From the NCBI GenBank assembly GCA_015056365.1, contig SVGM01000013.1, forward strand, positions 1 to 64,000: DNA of 64,000 bases, read 5' to 3'. Shown in pieces: positions 17,660 to 28,800 of this stretch (within the stretch, counting starts at the first letter, position 1; every line of letters starts with the position of its first letter). A program made the position numbers and the translations under genes. Origin of the DNA: Clostridiales bacterium (lineage in GTDB: Bacteria; Bacillota; Clostridia; Christensenellales; Aristaeellaceae). The notes under the pieces are model-generated. The model did not search any database. It was not told the DNA's origin and worked only from the letters and a program-made list of their open reading frames with translations.

Positions 17660-18799
17660 TTGGCAAAGCGCGACTATTATGAGGTACTGGGTGTAGACAA
17701 GAACGCCACCGAGGCTGATATCAAGAAGGCTTTCCGCAGAAAAGCCAAGGAATGTCATCCCGACCTGCACCCTAACGATAAAGACGCAGAAGAACGCTTT
17801 AAAGAACTGAACGAAGCCAACGAAGTGCTCAGCGACGCGGACAAGCGTGCACGGTACGACCAGTTTGGTTTTGACGGGCCGCAGATGGGCGGCGGTGGCT
17901 ACGATTTCAGCGGTTTTGGCGGAATGGGCGGCATGGATGGTTTCGGCAGCATCTTCGAGACCATCTTTGGCGGCGGAATGGGCGGTATGGGCGGTATGGG
18001 CGGTGCGCGCCGCAATGCACCCGTTCAGGGCGATGATTTGCAGTACCGTCTGACCATCACCTTTGAGGAAGCCGCTTTCGGCTGCGATAAGGAAATTGAT
18101 TTCTTCCGTAACGAAAACTGCGAAACTTGCTCTGGCAGCGGCGCCAAGCCCGGTACGCAGCCCCAGACCTGCCCCACCTGTAAGGGCAGCGGTCAGATTC
18201 GCTCCGGCAGCGGCTTTATGGTGACGGTTCGCACCTGTCCTACCTGCCGCGGCGAGGGCAAGATCGTTAAGGATAAGTGCAGCAATTGTAACGGCACCGG
18301 CCGTGTGCGCCGCAAGCGCACGGTGAAGCTGCGCATCCCGGCAGGCATCGAAGACGGCATCAACATGATCAAGCGCGGCGAGGGCGAACCAGGCCAGCGC
18401 GGCGGTCCTGCAGGCGATCTGTATATCTCCGTCTCCGTTAAGCCCCATAAGCTGTTTAAGCGGGACGGCAACAATCTGCTTCTGGAAATGCCCATCAGCA
18501 TGACCCAGGCGGCGTTGGGCGCGGAGATCGACGTGCCTACGCTGGAAAAGCCTGTGAAACATCGCATCCCTGAGGCAACTCAGACGGGCACTTCCTTCCG
18601 GCTCAAGGGTCAGGGCATCGTGTCCCGCAAAACTGGCGTGAAGGGCGACCTGATCCTGACCGTGCGCGTGGAAACGCCCACACGGCTGAGCGAAAAGCAG
18701 AAGGAGCTTCTTCGTGAGCTGGATGCAAGCATGACCGGTAAGGAGTATGAAGGCCGGAAAAGCTTTGCAGACAAGCTGAAGGATATCTTCGGACAATAA
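17660..18799 (+). CDS. dnaJ: chaperone DnaJ (Hsp40)
   Basis: Co-chaperone that delivers substrates to DnaK and stimulates its ATPase. 379 residues: J domain (RDYYEVLGVDKNATEADIKK, HPD motif in CHPDLHP), Gly/Phe/Met-rich region with GGMGGMGGMGG, four CxxCxGxG zinc repeats (CETCSGSGA, CPTCKGSGQ, CPTCRGEGK, CSNCNGTGR), and the C-terminal peptide-binding domain. The start is TTG at 17660 after GTAGGTGAG, an unusual start for dnaJ. Separated from dnaK by a 296-bp gap with a hairpin. Confidence 0.97.
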   Translation: MAKRDYYEVLGVDKNATEADIKKAFRRKAKECHPDLHPNDKDAEERFKELNEANEVLSDADKRARYDQFGFDGPQMGGGGYDFSGFGGMGGMDGFGSIFETIFGGGMGGMGGMGGARRNAPVQGDDLQYRLTITFEEAAFGCDKEIDFFRNENCETCSGSGAKPGTQPQTCPTCKGSGQIRSGSGFMVTVRTCPTCRGEGKIVKDKCSNCNGTGRVRRKRTVKLRIPAGIEDGINMIKRGEGEPGQRGGPAGDLYISVSVKPHKLFKRDGNNLLLEMPISMTQAALGAEIDVPTLEKPVKHRIPEATQTGTSFRLKGQGIVSRKTGVKGDLILTVRVETPTRLSEKQKELLRELDASMTGKEYEGRKSFADKLKDIFGQ

Positions 18800-18882
18800 A
18801 ATGCGAAAGAAGGAAACGCTGTTTCCCGTGCTTTCGACGTTTTCTCCTCCTACCATCGATTCCATGAAAGGCAGGAATACAA

Positions 18883-19833
18883 ATGCAATGGTGTGAAGCG
18901 GTCGTCCATACCACCACAGAGGGCAGCGACATCGTCAGCGAGCTGCTGATGCGCCTTGGTGCAATGGGCACGGAGATCATCGACCGTGCCGACGTTCCCG
19001 ATCCGGACAAGCCCGGCGTGTACTGGGAACTCTACGATAAAAAACTGCTGGAAAATATGCCCGAGGACGTGCTGGTCAAGGGCTGGTTTGCCCAGGACGA
19101 GCATACCCACGACGTGCTTAACACGGTGCGTCAGCAACTCTCGGAACTGGCTCAGGGAGGCTTTGGCCTGGATTTCGGCACCCTTGCGCTGGATATGCAG
19201 AACGTGGCCGACGAAGACTGGTCCGAAAATTGGAAAAAGTACTACAAACCCTTCCGCATCGGCAGCCATCTGGTGGTCAAACCCACCTGGGAAGCTTACA
19301 CCCCCGTGGAGGGCGATCTGGTGATCGAATTGGATCCCGGTATGGCCTTTGGCACCGGTACCCATGAGACCACCAATATGTGCATGCAGCTACTTGAAAA
19401 GCACCTGTCCAGCGGTCTGCGGGTCATGGACGTGGGTACCGGCAGCGGCATTCTGGCCATTGCCGCCGCCCGCCTGGGCGCGACTGACGTGCTGGCAATC
19501 GATATCGATCCGGACGCCGTGAAAGTGGCCAAGGAAAACGTGGCCTTGAACGGCGTGGAAAAGCAGGTGCGGGTGGTCGTTGGCGACCTGTGCAAGAGCG
19601 AGGCCATGCCCTGCGAGCTGGCAGTGGCCAACATCGTGGCCGACGCCATCTGCATGCTGGCCGGTCCCCTGACCCGTCATCTGGTGAGGGACGGTCTGCT
19701 GATTTGCTCCGGCATCATCCGCGAGCGTGAACAGGACGTCCTGAACGCTGCCAAGGAAGCCGGTTATACGGTTTTTGACCGTATCGAAAAGGGCGAGTGG
19801 GTGGCGCTGTGCCTGAGAAATGAGGCTGTCTGA
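18883..19833 (+). CDS. prmA: ribosomal protein L11 methyltransferase
   Basis: SAM-dependent methyltransferase acting on L11. 316 residues: N-terminal substrate-recognition domain (MQWCEAVVHTTTEGSDIV), then ELDPGMAFGTGTHETT and the SAM motif DVGTGSGILAIAAARLGA, followed by VANIVADAI (the NxxxxP/A-type motif IV). Position after dnaJ and before rsmE is the standard Firmicute order. Overlaps rsmE by one base. Confidence 0.96.
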   Translation: MQWCEAVVHTTTEGSDIVSELLMRLGAMGTEIIDRADVPDPDKPGVYWELYDKKLLENMPEDVLVKGWFAQDEHTHDVLNTVRQQLSELAQGGFGLDFGTLALDMQNVADEDWSENWKKYYKPFRIGSHLVVKPTWEAYTPVEGDLVIELDPGMAFGTGTHETTNMCMQLLEKHLSSGLRVMDVGTGSGILAIAAARLGATDVLAIDIDPDAVKVAKENVALNGVEKQVRVVVGDLCKSEAMPCELAVANIVADAICMLAGPLTRHLVRDGLLICSGIIREREQDVLNAAKEAGYTVFDRIEKGEWVALCLRNEAV

Positions 19834-20585
19834 TGCATCGCTGCGTTGTAGAGGAACAACTGCATGAAGGCGTCACCGTGACCCTGAGCCGCGAGGAAAG
19901 CGCCCACGCCGCTAAGGTGCTGCGTCTGCGCCCCGGCGATGCTGTTCAGCTTCTGGACGGTGAAAACCTCCACATGGGCGTGCTGGAAACCGTCAGCGAC
20001 AGCGCCTGCACCGTCAACGTGCTCAAGCGCTGCGAATCCCCCGAAGCGCCCTGCAAGGCGGTGCTCTGGCAGGGACTGCCCAAGGCGGACAAGCTGGAGC
20101 TGATCGCCCAGAAGGCGACAGAACTGGGTATGTGGGAGTTATGGCCGGTTGAAATGATCCGCAGCATTGCCAAGGCGGACAAGGCCGACAAGAGCGAGAA
20201 AAAGAGGGAACGGCTCAGCCGCATTGCGCTGGAGGCTGCCAAGCAAAGCGGACGCGCCCACGTGCCGGAGATCGCTTCCACTCGCAGCTTGAACGCCGCC
20301 ATGAAGGATGCACAAAGCGAGCATTTCGATATGATCCTTGTGGCATGGGAGGAAGAACACGCTTTGCCCCTGAGCAAGGCGGTACAGGCGTATGTTTCTG
20401 ACCGTGGTACGCCAGAAAAGGTGCTGATTGTGATCGGGCCGGAGGGCGGCATTACGCCCGAGGAAAAAGCCCGGCTGGATGAGATCGGCGCGCGCAGCGT
20501 TACGCTGGGCAAGCGCATCCTGCGCACCGAAACGGCAGGACTGTGCGCTCTGGCGGCCCTGTGGACGGCCCTTGGAGAAATGTGA
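19833..20585 (+). CDS. rsmE: 16S rRNA m3U1498 methyltransferase RsmE
   Basis: SPOUT-family enzyme that methylates U1498 of 16S rRNA. 250 residues: PUA-like N-terminus (SREESAHAAKVLRLRPGD), KADKLELIAQKATELG, and the knotted SAM site IGPEGGITPEE plus LGKRILRTETAGL. The ATG overlaps the prmA stop. Part of the dnaJ-prmA-rsmE-mtaB cluster. Confidence 0.96.
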   Translation: MHRCVVEEQLHEGVTVTLSREESAHAAKVLRLRPGDAVQLLDGENLHMGVLETVSDSACTVNVLKRCESPEAPCKAVLWQGLPKADKLELIAQKATELGMWELWPVEMIRSIAKADKADKSEKKRERLSRIALEAAKQSGRAHVPEIASTRSLNAAMKDAQSEHFDMILVAWEEEHALPLSKAVQAYVSDRGTPEKVLIVIGPEGGITPEEKARLDEIGARSVTLGKRILRTETAGLCALAALWTALGEM

Positions 20586-20605
20586 TCCCCGGAAGGACTG
20601 ACACG

Positions 20606-21904
20606 ATGACCAAAACGGTTTCTTTTACCACCCTGGGCTGCAAGGTCAACCAGTACGACACCCAGGCCATGCTGGAATGCTTTGAGCAGAACGGCTACAC
20701 CGTGGTGCACGGCAACGCTCCGGCAGATGTGTATGTGGTCAACACCTGCACCGTCACCGGTACAGGCGATAAGAAAAGCATGCAGCTGGTGCGCCGGGTG
20801 CGCCGTCGCAATCCACAAGCCGATGTGGTCGTGGCGGGCTGCCTGGCCCAGCGGCTGGGCGCGCAGCTCCGGGAGAGCGGCGCGCGGCTGATCATCGGCA
20901 ATCAGCACAGGGCGCAGGTGGTGGAGCTGCTGGAGCAAGCCATCCGTGAGGATACCCAGATCGTGGCTGTGGATGCGCTGGAAAGCATACCCTATGAGCG
21001 GCTCAGCATCCGTCGGCACGAGGGACATACCCGCGCTGTGATGAAGATTCAGGAGGGCTGCGACAACCGCTGCACTTACTGCATCATTCCCAGCGTCCGC
21101 GGTCCTATCCGCTCCCGTACGCTGGAGGACATTCGTACCGAGGCGCAGGCGCTCAGCGATGCGGGATTTGGCGAACTGGTGCTGACGGGCATCCATCTGA
21201 CCAGCTATGGCAGAGATCTGTCTGAAAAACCAACGCTGGCCGACGCCATACACGCTGTATGCCAATGCGAAGGCGTCAACCGTGTTCGCTTGGGCTCGCT
21301 GGAGCCTGTTGTTGCCAACGAGCAGTTTGTCCAGTCGGTAGGGCGGTTGCCACAGCTCTGTCCCCAATTCCATCTGGCGCTTCAAAGCGGCTCGGATGCA
21401 GTGCTGCGCCGTATGAAGCGTCGCTACAATACCACTCAGTTCATGGCGGCGGTGGAACGGCTGCGTGTGGTCTGGCCCAAGGCAGCCTTTACCACCGATG
21501 TGATCGTTGGCTTCCCCGGCGAGACGGAGGAAGAGTTCCAGCAGACGCTGGACTTCTGCGAAAAAGTCGGTTTTGCAAAGATCCACGTCTTTCCGTACAG
21601 CAAGCGGGAAGGCACGCCTGCTGCTGAAATGCCGGATCAGATCCCCGAGCAGGAAAAGGAACGGCGTGTTCATCGCCTGATGGCGCTGGAAAGCCAGCTG
21701 GCCATTGCCTATCGGGAAAGTCTGCTGGGTGAAAACCGTCCTGTATTGCTGGAAGAACCGCTTGCCGATGGCCGCATGGCCGGGTATACGCCGGAATATG
21801 TGCAGGTGGCGGTCGTGGGCGGCACGAGCGGTCAGCTGGTGCAGGTTCACCTGACCGGCCTTACCAAAGAAGGGTTGGAAGGCAGCATCGTCGAATTGGA
21901 ATGA
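20606..21904 (+). CDS. mtaB: tRNA t6A37 methylthiotransferase MtaB
   Basis: Radical SAM enzyme that converts t6A37 to ms2t6A37. 432 residues: UPF0004 domain (FTTLGCKVNQYDTQAM, NTCTVT), radical SAM motif CDNRCTYC, the MtaB signature SVRGPIRSR, DVIVGFPGETEEEF, and a short C-terminal TRAM-like region. ATG at 20606 follows GGAAGG; the frame extends upstream into rsmE, which I reject as start. Confidence 0.95.
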   Translation: MTKTVSFTTLGCKVNQYDTQAMLECFEQNGYTVVHGNAPADVYVVNTCTVTGTGDKKSMQLVRRVRRRNPQADVVVAGCLAQRLGAQLRESGARLIIGNQHRAQVVELLEQAIREDTQIVAVDALESIPYERLSIRRHEGHTRAVMKIQEGCDNRCTYCIIPSVRGPIRSRTLEDIRTEAQALSDAGFGELVLTGIHLTSYGRDLSEKPTLADAIHAVCQCEGVNRVRLGSLEPVVANEQFVQSVGRLPQLCPQFHLALQSGSDAVLRRMKRRYNTTQFMAAVERLRVVWPKAAFTTDVIVGFPGETEEEFQQTLDFCEKVGFAKIHVFPYSKREGTPAAEMPDQIPEQEKERRVHRLMALESQLAIAYRESLLGENRPVLLEEPLADGRMAGYTPEYVQVAVVGGTSGQLVQVHLTGLTKEGLEGSIVELE

Positions 21905-21966
21905 TATGGGATGAAGACGCGCTTCCTTGAGAGTAAAGGTGTAATGAACAGAAAGAAGGTACGACT

Positions 21967-22311
21967 ATGCAGGATTGTCTGTTTTGCAAGATTATCGCTG
22001 GTGAAATCCCCTCCAAGAAGGTGTACGAGGACGAAAACACCTACGCTTTCCACGATATTGCCCCTCAGGCGCCCGTTCATGTGCTGGTGGTGAGCAAGAA
22101 GCACACCCCTGATCTGGCGCATGCTGATGTGCTGACGGATGTGGAACTGGCTGCCTGCCTGCGTACCTGCGCTAAGGTGGCCAAGGAGCTGGGCCTGGAA
22201 GAAAACGGCTACCGCATTGTGAACAATTGCGGTCATGACGCCTGTCAAACCGTTGGTCACATTCATTTCCATGTGCTGGGCGGCCGGAAACTGACGGAGA
22301 CAATGGCGTAA
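21967..22311 (+). CDS. HIT-family purine nucleoside phosphoramidase (HinT-like)
   Basis: 114-residue histidine triad protein. CLFCKIIAGEIPSKKVYED is the family opening and GHIHFHVLGG carries the catalytic triad. Members hydrolyse adenosine phosphoramidates; the cellular role is poorly known. It follows mtaB by 62 bp, as in other Firmicutes. Confidence 0.95.
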   Translation: MQDCLFCKIIAGEIPSKKVYEDENTYAFHDIAPQAPVHVLVVSKKHTPDLAHADVLTDVELAACLRTCAKVAKELGLEENGYRIVNNCGHDACQTVGHIHFHVLGGRKLTETMA

Positions 22312-22336
22312 GGATGTAAAAAACCAAAATTCATGG

Positions 22337-22365
22337 TTGACGGCATCCAAGATACGCGTTATAAT
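22337..22365 (+). promoter_or_regulatory. promoter of rpsU
   Basis: TTGACG, 17-base spacer, TATAAT, about 75 bases before the rpsU start. Confidence 0.85.
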
Positions 22366-22439
22366 AATCGTAAGTCCGCTATATGCCTGTCGATATTTCA
22401 GACGGCTGCAAGGCGGTATGAGCGAGGGGAGGGATAACA

Positions 22440-22613
22440 GTGTCCGAGGTACGCATCCGCGAAAACGAATCCCTGGAAAGCGCTCTGAAGCGGTTCAAAC
22501 GTCAATGTGCTCGCACGGGTGTTTTGGCAGAGGCTCGTAAGCGCGAGCATTATGAGAAGCCCAGCGTGAAACGCAAGAAGAAAGCAGAAGCTGCACGTAA
22601 GCGCAAGTACTGA
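22440..22613 (+). CDS. rpsU: 30S ribosomal protein S21
   Basis: 57-residue basic protein starting with GTG ([20 protein letters not shown].., ending [11 protein letters not shown]), matching bS21. Preceded by GAGGGGAGGG, and flanked by its own promoter and terminator, so it is a single-gene unit. It sits beside mtaB and the HIT gene as in many Clostridia. Confidence 0.96.
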   Translation: MSEVRIRENESLESALKRFKRQCARTGVLAEARKREHYEKPSVKRKKKAEAARKRKY

Positions 22614-22620
22614 TTCAAAC

Positions 22621-22664
22621 AACAAAAAAATCCGTTCTTCCGTTGTGAAGGACGGATTTTTTGT
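22621..22664 (+). terminator. terminator of rpsU
   Basis: AAAAAATCCGTTCTTC pairs with GAAGGACGGATTTTTT across a 6-base loop, followed by further T-runs. Confidence 0.92.
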
Positions 22665-22705
22665 TGTTCTTTTTTTGGGGGGGTGGCTATAACGTTTTCG
22701 TTTTC

Positions 22706-22734
22706 TTTACACCCGCAGGCTGATGCGGTATACT
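22706..22734 (+). promoter_or_regulatory. promoter of the giant adhesin gene
   Basis: TTTACA, 17-base spacer, TATACT. The -10 ends about 120 bases before the start codon, leaving a long 5' leader in which no known riboswitch was recognised. Confidence 0.75.
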
Positions 22735-22853
22735 AATCATGTATAATTGTGTCAAACTATGCCCTTCTTTTCCTGCGATTGACCATGATTTGACAAAGTG
22801 AGTTCGTGTTGGGAATCAAGCCCACATTTGACCATGTAAAGGAGTCCTGAAAA

Positions 22854-25800
22854 ATGAGCAAATGGAATCGGAATCTGCTGCGGAGAATGTCCGCTTTGCT
22901 GATGTGCCTGTGCATGCTGCTGGGCAATGTCAACATTACATTGGCTGATGAGGCCTATGTATTCTTTTCCGAGCCGATCCAGCCCATTGTCCGCAAGAGC
23001 GCAGCGGCTGCTGCTTCTGTGCCTCTGCAGGACTATACTACCTATCAATTCGATCTTTGGGCAGACCGCAATCAAACGTCCCTACCTGAAATCGTTGAGG
23101 ACGGGCAGAGCCTGTTTTTCCAGATGGCTTTTGATCTGATCAACACCGCCGATGGAGCGATGTACCAGCTCAGGCAGGACTATATCGACGGCAAGATCGA
23201 CGCCAACACCGTTTTTACCTGTGACATCGGCTTTCTGCCGCTGCTGCAGGATACTAAGTATCCGACTTCCTATGATTCTCCGGACAATCAGGCGATTGAT
23301 GACACCACGGGTATCGAGGTTTTCCGCTGGTGGGTCGACGAAGCCGGCAAGCAGATTTGCCTGAGCTTCTCTCAAGAGATCATGGAGGACAATGGCACGA
23401 TTTCCGGCGCCAAGCTTTCGTTTGAAGGCCACCTGAATACAGATGGCAAAGATGACAATGGCGAGTTGAATTTTGGCGTGAACGAGGATAGTGTTTCTCT
23501 TGTTGCGCGGCAGGGCTATGCGCTGAATAAGGCTGCCGGCACTCCTTACTTTAGCACCGATGCCGGTACCTACCTGGTGGACTATACCGTCACGCTGTCG
23601 CTGGAACAGAACATGTCGCTCAGCAGCATCGATGGCGGCGGTTTGTATCATGCGGCGCTTACGCTAGAGGATACAGTGGTATCCGGCGGCGCACTGACGG
23701 GTACGCTGTATGGCAGCCCTGTGGTCACTGCCCCCGAAGGCGAAGCTGCATCAGTTACGGTTGCCAACAGCGGCGTCGTGAATACCATGACCATTGCCAG
23801 TCCTGACAATATCCTCAATAAGGGCACCTACACCATCGTCTATCGGATGAAGGTGGAACAAAATGCTGCTTTGAATAAGCTGAGCGGCTATTCCGACGCC
23901 CAGAAGACCAATACTGTTGAGCTGAAGGAAAACGGTTCTTCCCTGAAAAAAGCATTGACTGCTGCCGCAAAGATCGCTTGGGACAAGGTGACCGAAAATC
24001 AGTTTCAGATTGACAAAAACGTGTTCCTGGAAAAAGGGCCTGATTATGCCGGCGTTTATTATGATGAGGACGCAAAGAAGTACTATGTGGACTTCCGCGT
24101 GGTGGTCTATGTTCGCGAGCCCGTCCAGACCTTTACCGTAACAGATAAGGTCAACTATGCCATGAGCTTCCGCACGCCGGACGAGGTCCCTGCTATGCTC
24201 GAAGGCGTGGACGTTTCTGAAACCTACTGGAGCAACGATATCCACACGGCAACCCTGAGCCCTGCCCCCAGCGGCATTACCGTTGTGAATCAGATTGAGA
24301 ATGGCGCCAATGTGGTGACGGTCACTGCTGCCCCCGGAGCAGTGCTGCAGCCGGGCGCTTACCACCTGCGCCTGCCTGCCGATGTGACCGGCGCGGTGGA
24401 AAAAACGCTGAGTAATGTGTACCCGCAGACCTATTCTAACACCGCTTACCTGACCTCTGTGGACGGCCAGTCTACGACCGAGAGCAAAGAATATAAGCAG
24501 GCCATTCCGAAGTATGACGAAACCATCAAGGATGGCGGCTACGAGGTAAACAGCAACGGCGAAATTATTCTGTATAACGGCAAGCCCGTTATCCGGTGGG
24601 ATGTGTATTTTGGCTGGAATTTCTACAACACCATTACCTTCGTGGATTCCATGACAAACATGGAACTGCTGGTGAACAGTACCTATCCCTTTGAGATCCA
24701 CAGCTTCACCAACAGGAACACCTATAAGGAGCGTCTTGCGTCCCTGACCAGCGCTACTGATACCTCCTATATCACCTTTACCGAGGCGCTGGACGGCTTT
24801 ACCTTCAACAACAAAACCCTCGGCACCAATGCTGACCAAAGCAGCGTCAAGCTGTATAAGCTGGTGTATTTCACACAGCCTGTCGAGGCTGAGAATGCTG
24901 CCGGCTATGTAACAGATGGCCTCAAGAACAGCTATGTCATTGATTACAAGAGTCCCTTCGGCGAAGGCTTCAAAGGCGGACCTGTGCCCGGCGAATCTGA
25001 ACCCACCCTTTCCAGTGCCGGCCGTCTGTTTGTCAAGAAGACACACGTGATCGAGATCAACGACCTGCTGACCAAATGGAAGATTACCGCTGACAACCAG
25101 CAGAAAAAGATTCCGTTTGCTAATTTCGGTGAATTGGCCATTGTGGATGTGGTGCCCAGAAATCAGAGCATCGGTGAAGTAACCGTTGAATACAACGAAG
25201 AATGGCCGTTTGTTGTTGAATTGACCTGCAACAACAAAGCCAAGACCAAAGTCACCCTGGAGGAAGGAACGCACTATTCCATCGTTAGAAAGCTTGAAGG
25301 CTATGACTTTGGCGAAAACGGCAAGCATGGCTTTGCGGTGATCCTTGATATGGAGGCTGTGGCAGAGGTGCTGGAAGCCAACGAGGCCAACACCTTCCTG
25401 ACCATCGACGTTTACTGCTACCTCAGAAACGAGCGTCAGCCCTATGGCAAGAATTATGAATTGAAGAACGACGGCGGTCTGTCCTATACCACCAACGGTT
25501 TCAGACTGCAGGAGTATATCAACGGCAAGTACTCCCGCGGTTTTTCCACCAAGCGCAAGGAAAAGCCCCTCTATGGTGACTACTATGATCCCGACGCTTC
25601 CAAGACCTATACTGACCATACCGGCGGCACGGCCACTACCTGGAACTCGGACGGCGCCTATGATACCAACGCCTCCAACGGCGATGGCAAGCAGGAGATC
25701 CTGTGGAAGATCTTTATCGGTGCACGCGAGTTTGAGAACAATCCCGACCCCGTCGTTGTGACCATTACGGATACGATGTCCGATAATCTGATGTTCCCCA

Positions 25801-28800
25801 CCTACGAAGGAAAGGAACTGGCAGATCTGTTCCTGATCGAGTCGGAGGACCTGCCCGGACATACCATCCAGCCGGACTTCGTCACCCTTGACGGCCAGAC
25901 CTTCACCCTGCAGTTTACCGTGCCCGGCGGCCGCTGGACCGGCGTGCAGAATAAGAGCTGCGACGTTTACATCACCTATCATACCGTCATCAAGCCAGAG
26001 GCATTGATGGATGCGCTGGACAGCGCCGACGAAGCAGCCACCGAGGTTGTGCTCAGCTACAGCAATACGGCTACTCTGGAATGGAACGGGGATGCCCATA
26101 CCATTCCCGACAGCTCTGGCTCGCAAACCTTCAAAACCATGATGCTGGGCAAGAGCGCAGAAATCGTGTCAGCTGTCAGCGAGATCGAGTACAAGATCGT
26201 TATCAATGAAAACGGCCTGCCCCTGAACAACGGCAATCCGCTGGTGCTGGAAGACGAGCTGGGCGCAGGCAAGGACAGCTTCCTCTACCGCGATGACAGC
26301 GTTACGCTGGTGAATCTGGATACCGGTGACACGCTGGCGGCCAGCAGCCAGGTGACCGATCATACCTATACCATCACCTGGGCCAAGGGCGATACCAAGG
26401 GCTTTACCATCAGTGTGCCGGACGAACAGCGTCTGCAGCTTACCTACCGAGTCAAACCCTTGACCGGTATCGGTGACAAGACCCCTGAACTGATCAACAG
26501 CGCCAGTCTGAACGGCAAGACGGACAGCAACACCCAGAACAGTTTCCAGGTAAGCGCCTCCAATCAGGAAGCAACCTATACGCCCGCACCGGGTAATGCT
26601 GCGATTGCGGTACGGAAGCTGGAAGGCGACAGCAGTGTTGAGGTTTTGCTGCAGGGCGCAGTGTTTGAGGTCTATGCCGTCAATGCGGACGGTACGCTGG
26701 GTGACCTGATCTATCTGGAGACAGAGGACGGAGAGCAGACCCCTGCACGTTGGACGACCGACGGACTGGGTAAGTTCAGGGCGGAGTTCCCGTTCAACAG
26801 ATTCGATACGGTGATCTGCCTCAAGGAGGTTCAGGCCCCTGCTGGTTACACGATCAGCGAAACCGGCGAATGGTACTTCTATTTCAGCACAAAAGATGCG
26901 CAGTACGCCAATGATGCTGTTAAGGCAACGGTAGAAAAGCTGAACGCCGATGGTAAACATGTGCAGCAGGCTTACAGCGATGCTGTCTATCAGCTCAACG
27001 TTGAGAATATGCCTGTTACCTGTGACCTACGGATTGAGAAGATCTCCGACAGCGGCGCTTCGCTTGACGGCGCAGAATTCATTTTGCAGAATGCCAAGGG
27101 TGACCAGATCTCCGGTCCCTCTGTTGCGGAGGAGAACGGCGTGTTTGCCTACGTCTTCTCCGATCTGAAGAGCGGCGATTATACCCTGACCGAAACCAAG
27201 GCGCCCGAAGGATATGAGCTGGGCGAGCAGAGCCAGTGGAGCATCACGCTGGATTCCGTCAGCAGCTCAGTGAGCATTAACTGGGCTGAGGGCACCAGCG
27301 ACACCCTGAAGGGGTATGTGACCTGTGGCACCCAAAACGGCGCGGCTGTTCTTACTGTGATCAATGATGAGATTCCGGTCATGGATGTCATCGTCGAGAA
27401 GCAGTGGGACGATGTGGACAATGCGTTCTCCATGCGGCCCGAAAGCATTACGGTCTACCTGTGGCAGAACAATACTGACCCCGACGAGGACGACGAACCC
27501 TATGACGCCGCTGTCATCGTGCCGGATCAGGCAGGGAGCTGGAACCATATCTTTGCCGGTCTACTGGTGTACGACGAAAATGATTTGCCCTACACCTATA
27601 CCGTCACCGAGGAAGCGGTGACGGGTTACACCACCTCGATTGATCAGGCGGAGTCCAATGACGGCAGCGACGATCTACTGTATCAGATCAGCAACCGTTT
27701 GGATACGGTGGATATCACCGTGGAAAAGATCTGGGATGACGCCGGCAACCAGGCCGGCAAGCGGCCTGAACAGATCACGTTCAGTTTGCTGCACGTTGTC
27801 GATGCCCAGAGCGGCGAGACAACTCCCGTTTTGATGAACGGTGTTCCGTATCACTATACGATGAATGCCCCCGCTAATAACCCCGACACTTGGAGCTATA
27901 CCTTCGCCAGTCTGCCCAAGTACGATGCCCAGGGCAATGAGATTGATTATATCGTGTCTGAAGAAGTGGCCTACGAGGACGGCTTCGAGTACAGCAATGA
28001 TAGCAACAATCTGGCTGTTGTGGACGACAATGATCCCTACAGCATGACCCTGACCAACAGCTACACGCCCGCGACCACTTCCGCTACGGTGAAGAAGGTC
28101 TGGGACGACGCCAACAACCAGGACGGCAAGCGGCCCGAAAGCCTGACCGTCACCCTGAGCAATGGTGAGAGCGTGACGCTGAACGAGGCCAACGGCTGGA
28201 CGGCCACCATTGACAATCTGCCTAAGTATGCCGATGGTGAAGAAATCGAATACACCTGGACGGAAGGCGAGATGCCCGAGGGCTACAGCCTGACGGACAG
28301 CAGTGTCAACGGTACGGTCACCACCCTGACCAACAGCTACACGCCTGCGACCACTTCCGCCACCGTGAAGAAGGTGTGGGACGACGCGAACAATCAGGAC
28401 GGCAAGCAGCCCGAAAGCCTGACCGTGACCCTGAGCAATGGTCAGAGTGTGACGCTGAACGAGGCAAACGGCTGGACCGCCACCATTGACAATCTGCCTA
28501 GGTATGCCGATGGCGAAGAAATCGAATACACCTGGATGGAAGGCGAGATGCCCGAGGGCTACAGCCTGACGCACAGCAGTGTCAACGGTACGGTCACCAC
28601 CCTGACCAACAGCTACACGCCCGCGACCACTTCCGCTACGGTGAAGAAGGTCTGGGACGACGCCAACAACCAGGACGGCAAGCGGCCCGAAAGCCTGACC
28701 GTCACCCTGAGCAATGGTGAGAGCGTGACGCTGAACGAGGCCAACGGCTGGACCGCCACCATTGACAATCTGCCTAAGTATGCCGATGGTGAAGAAATCG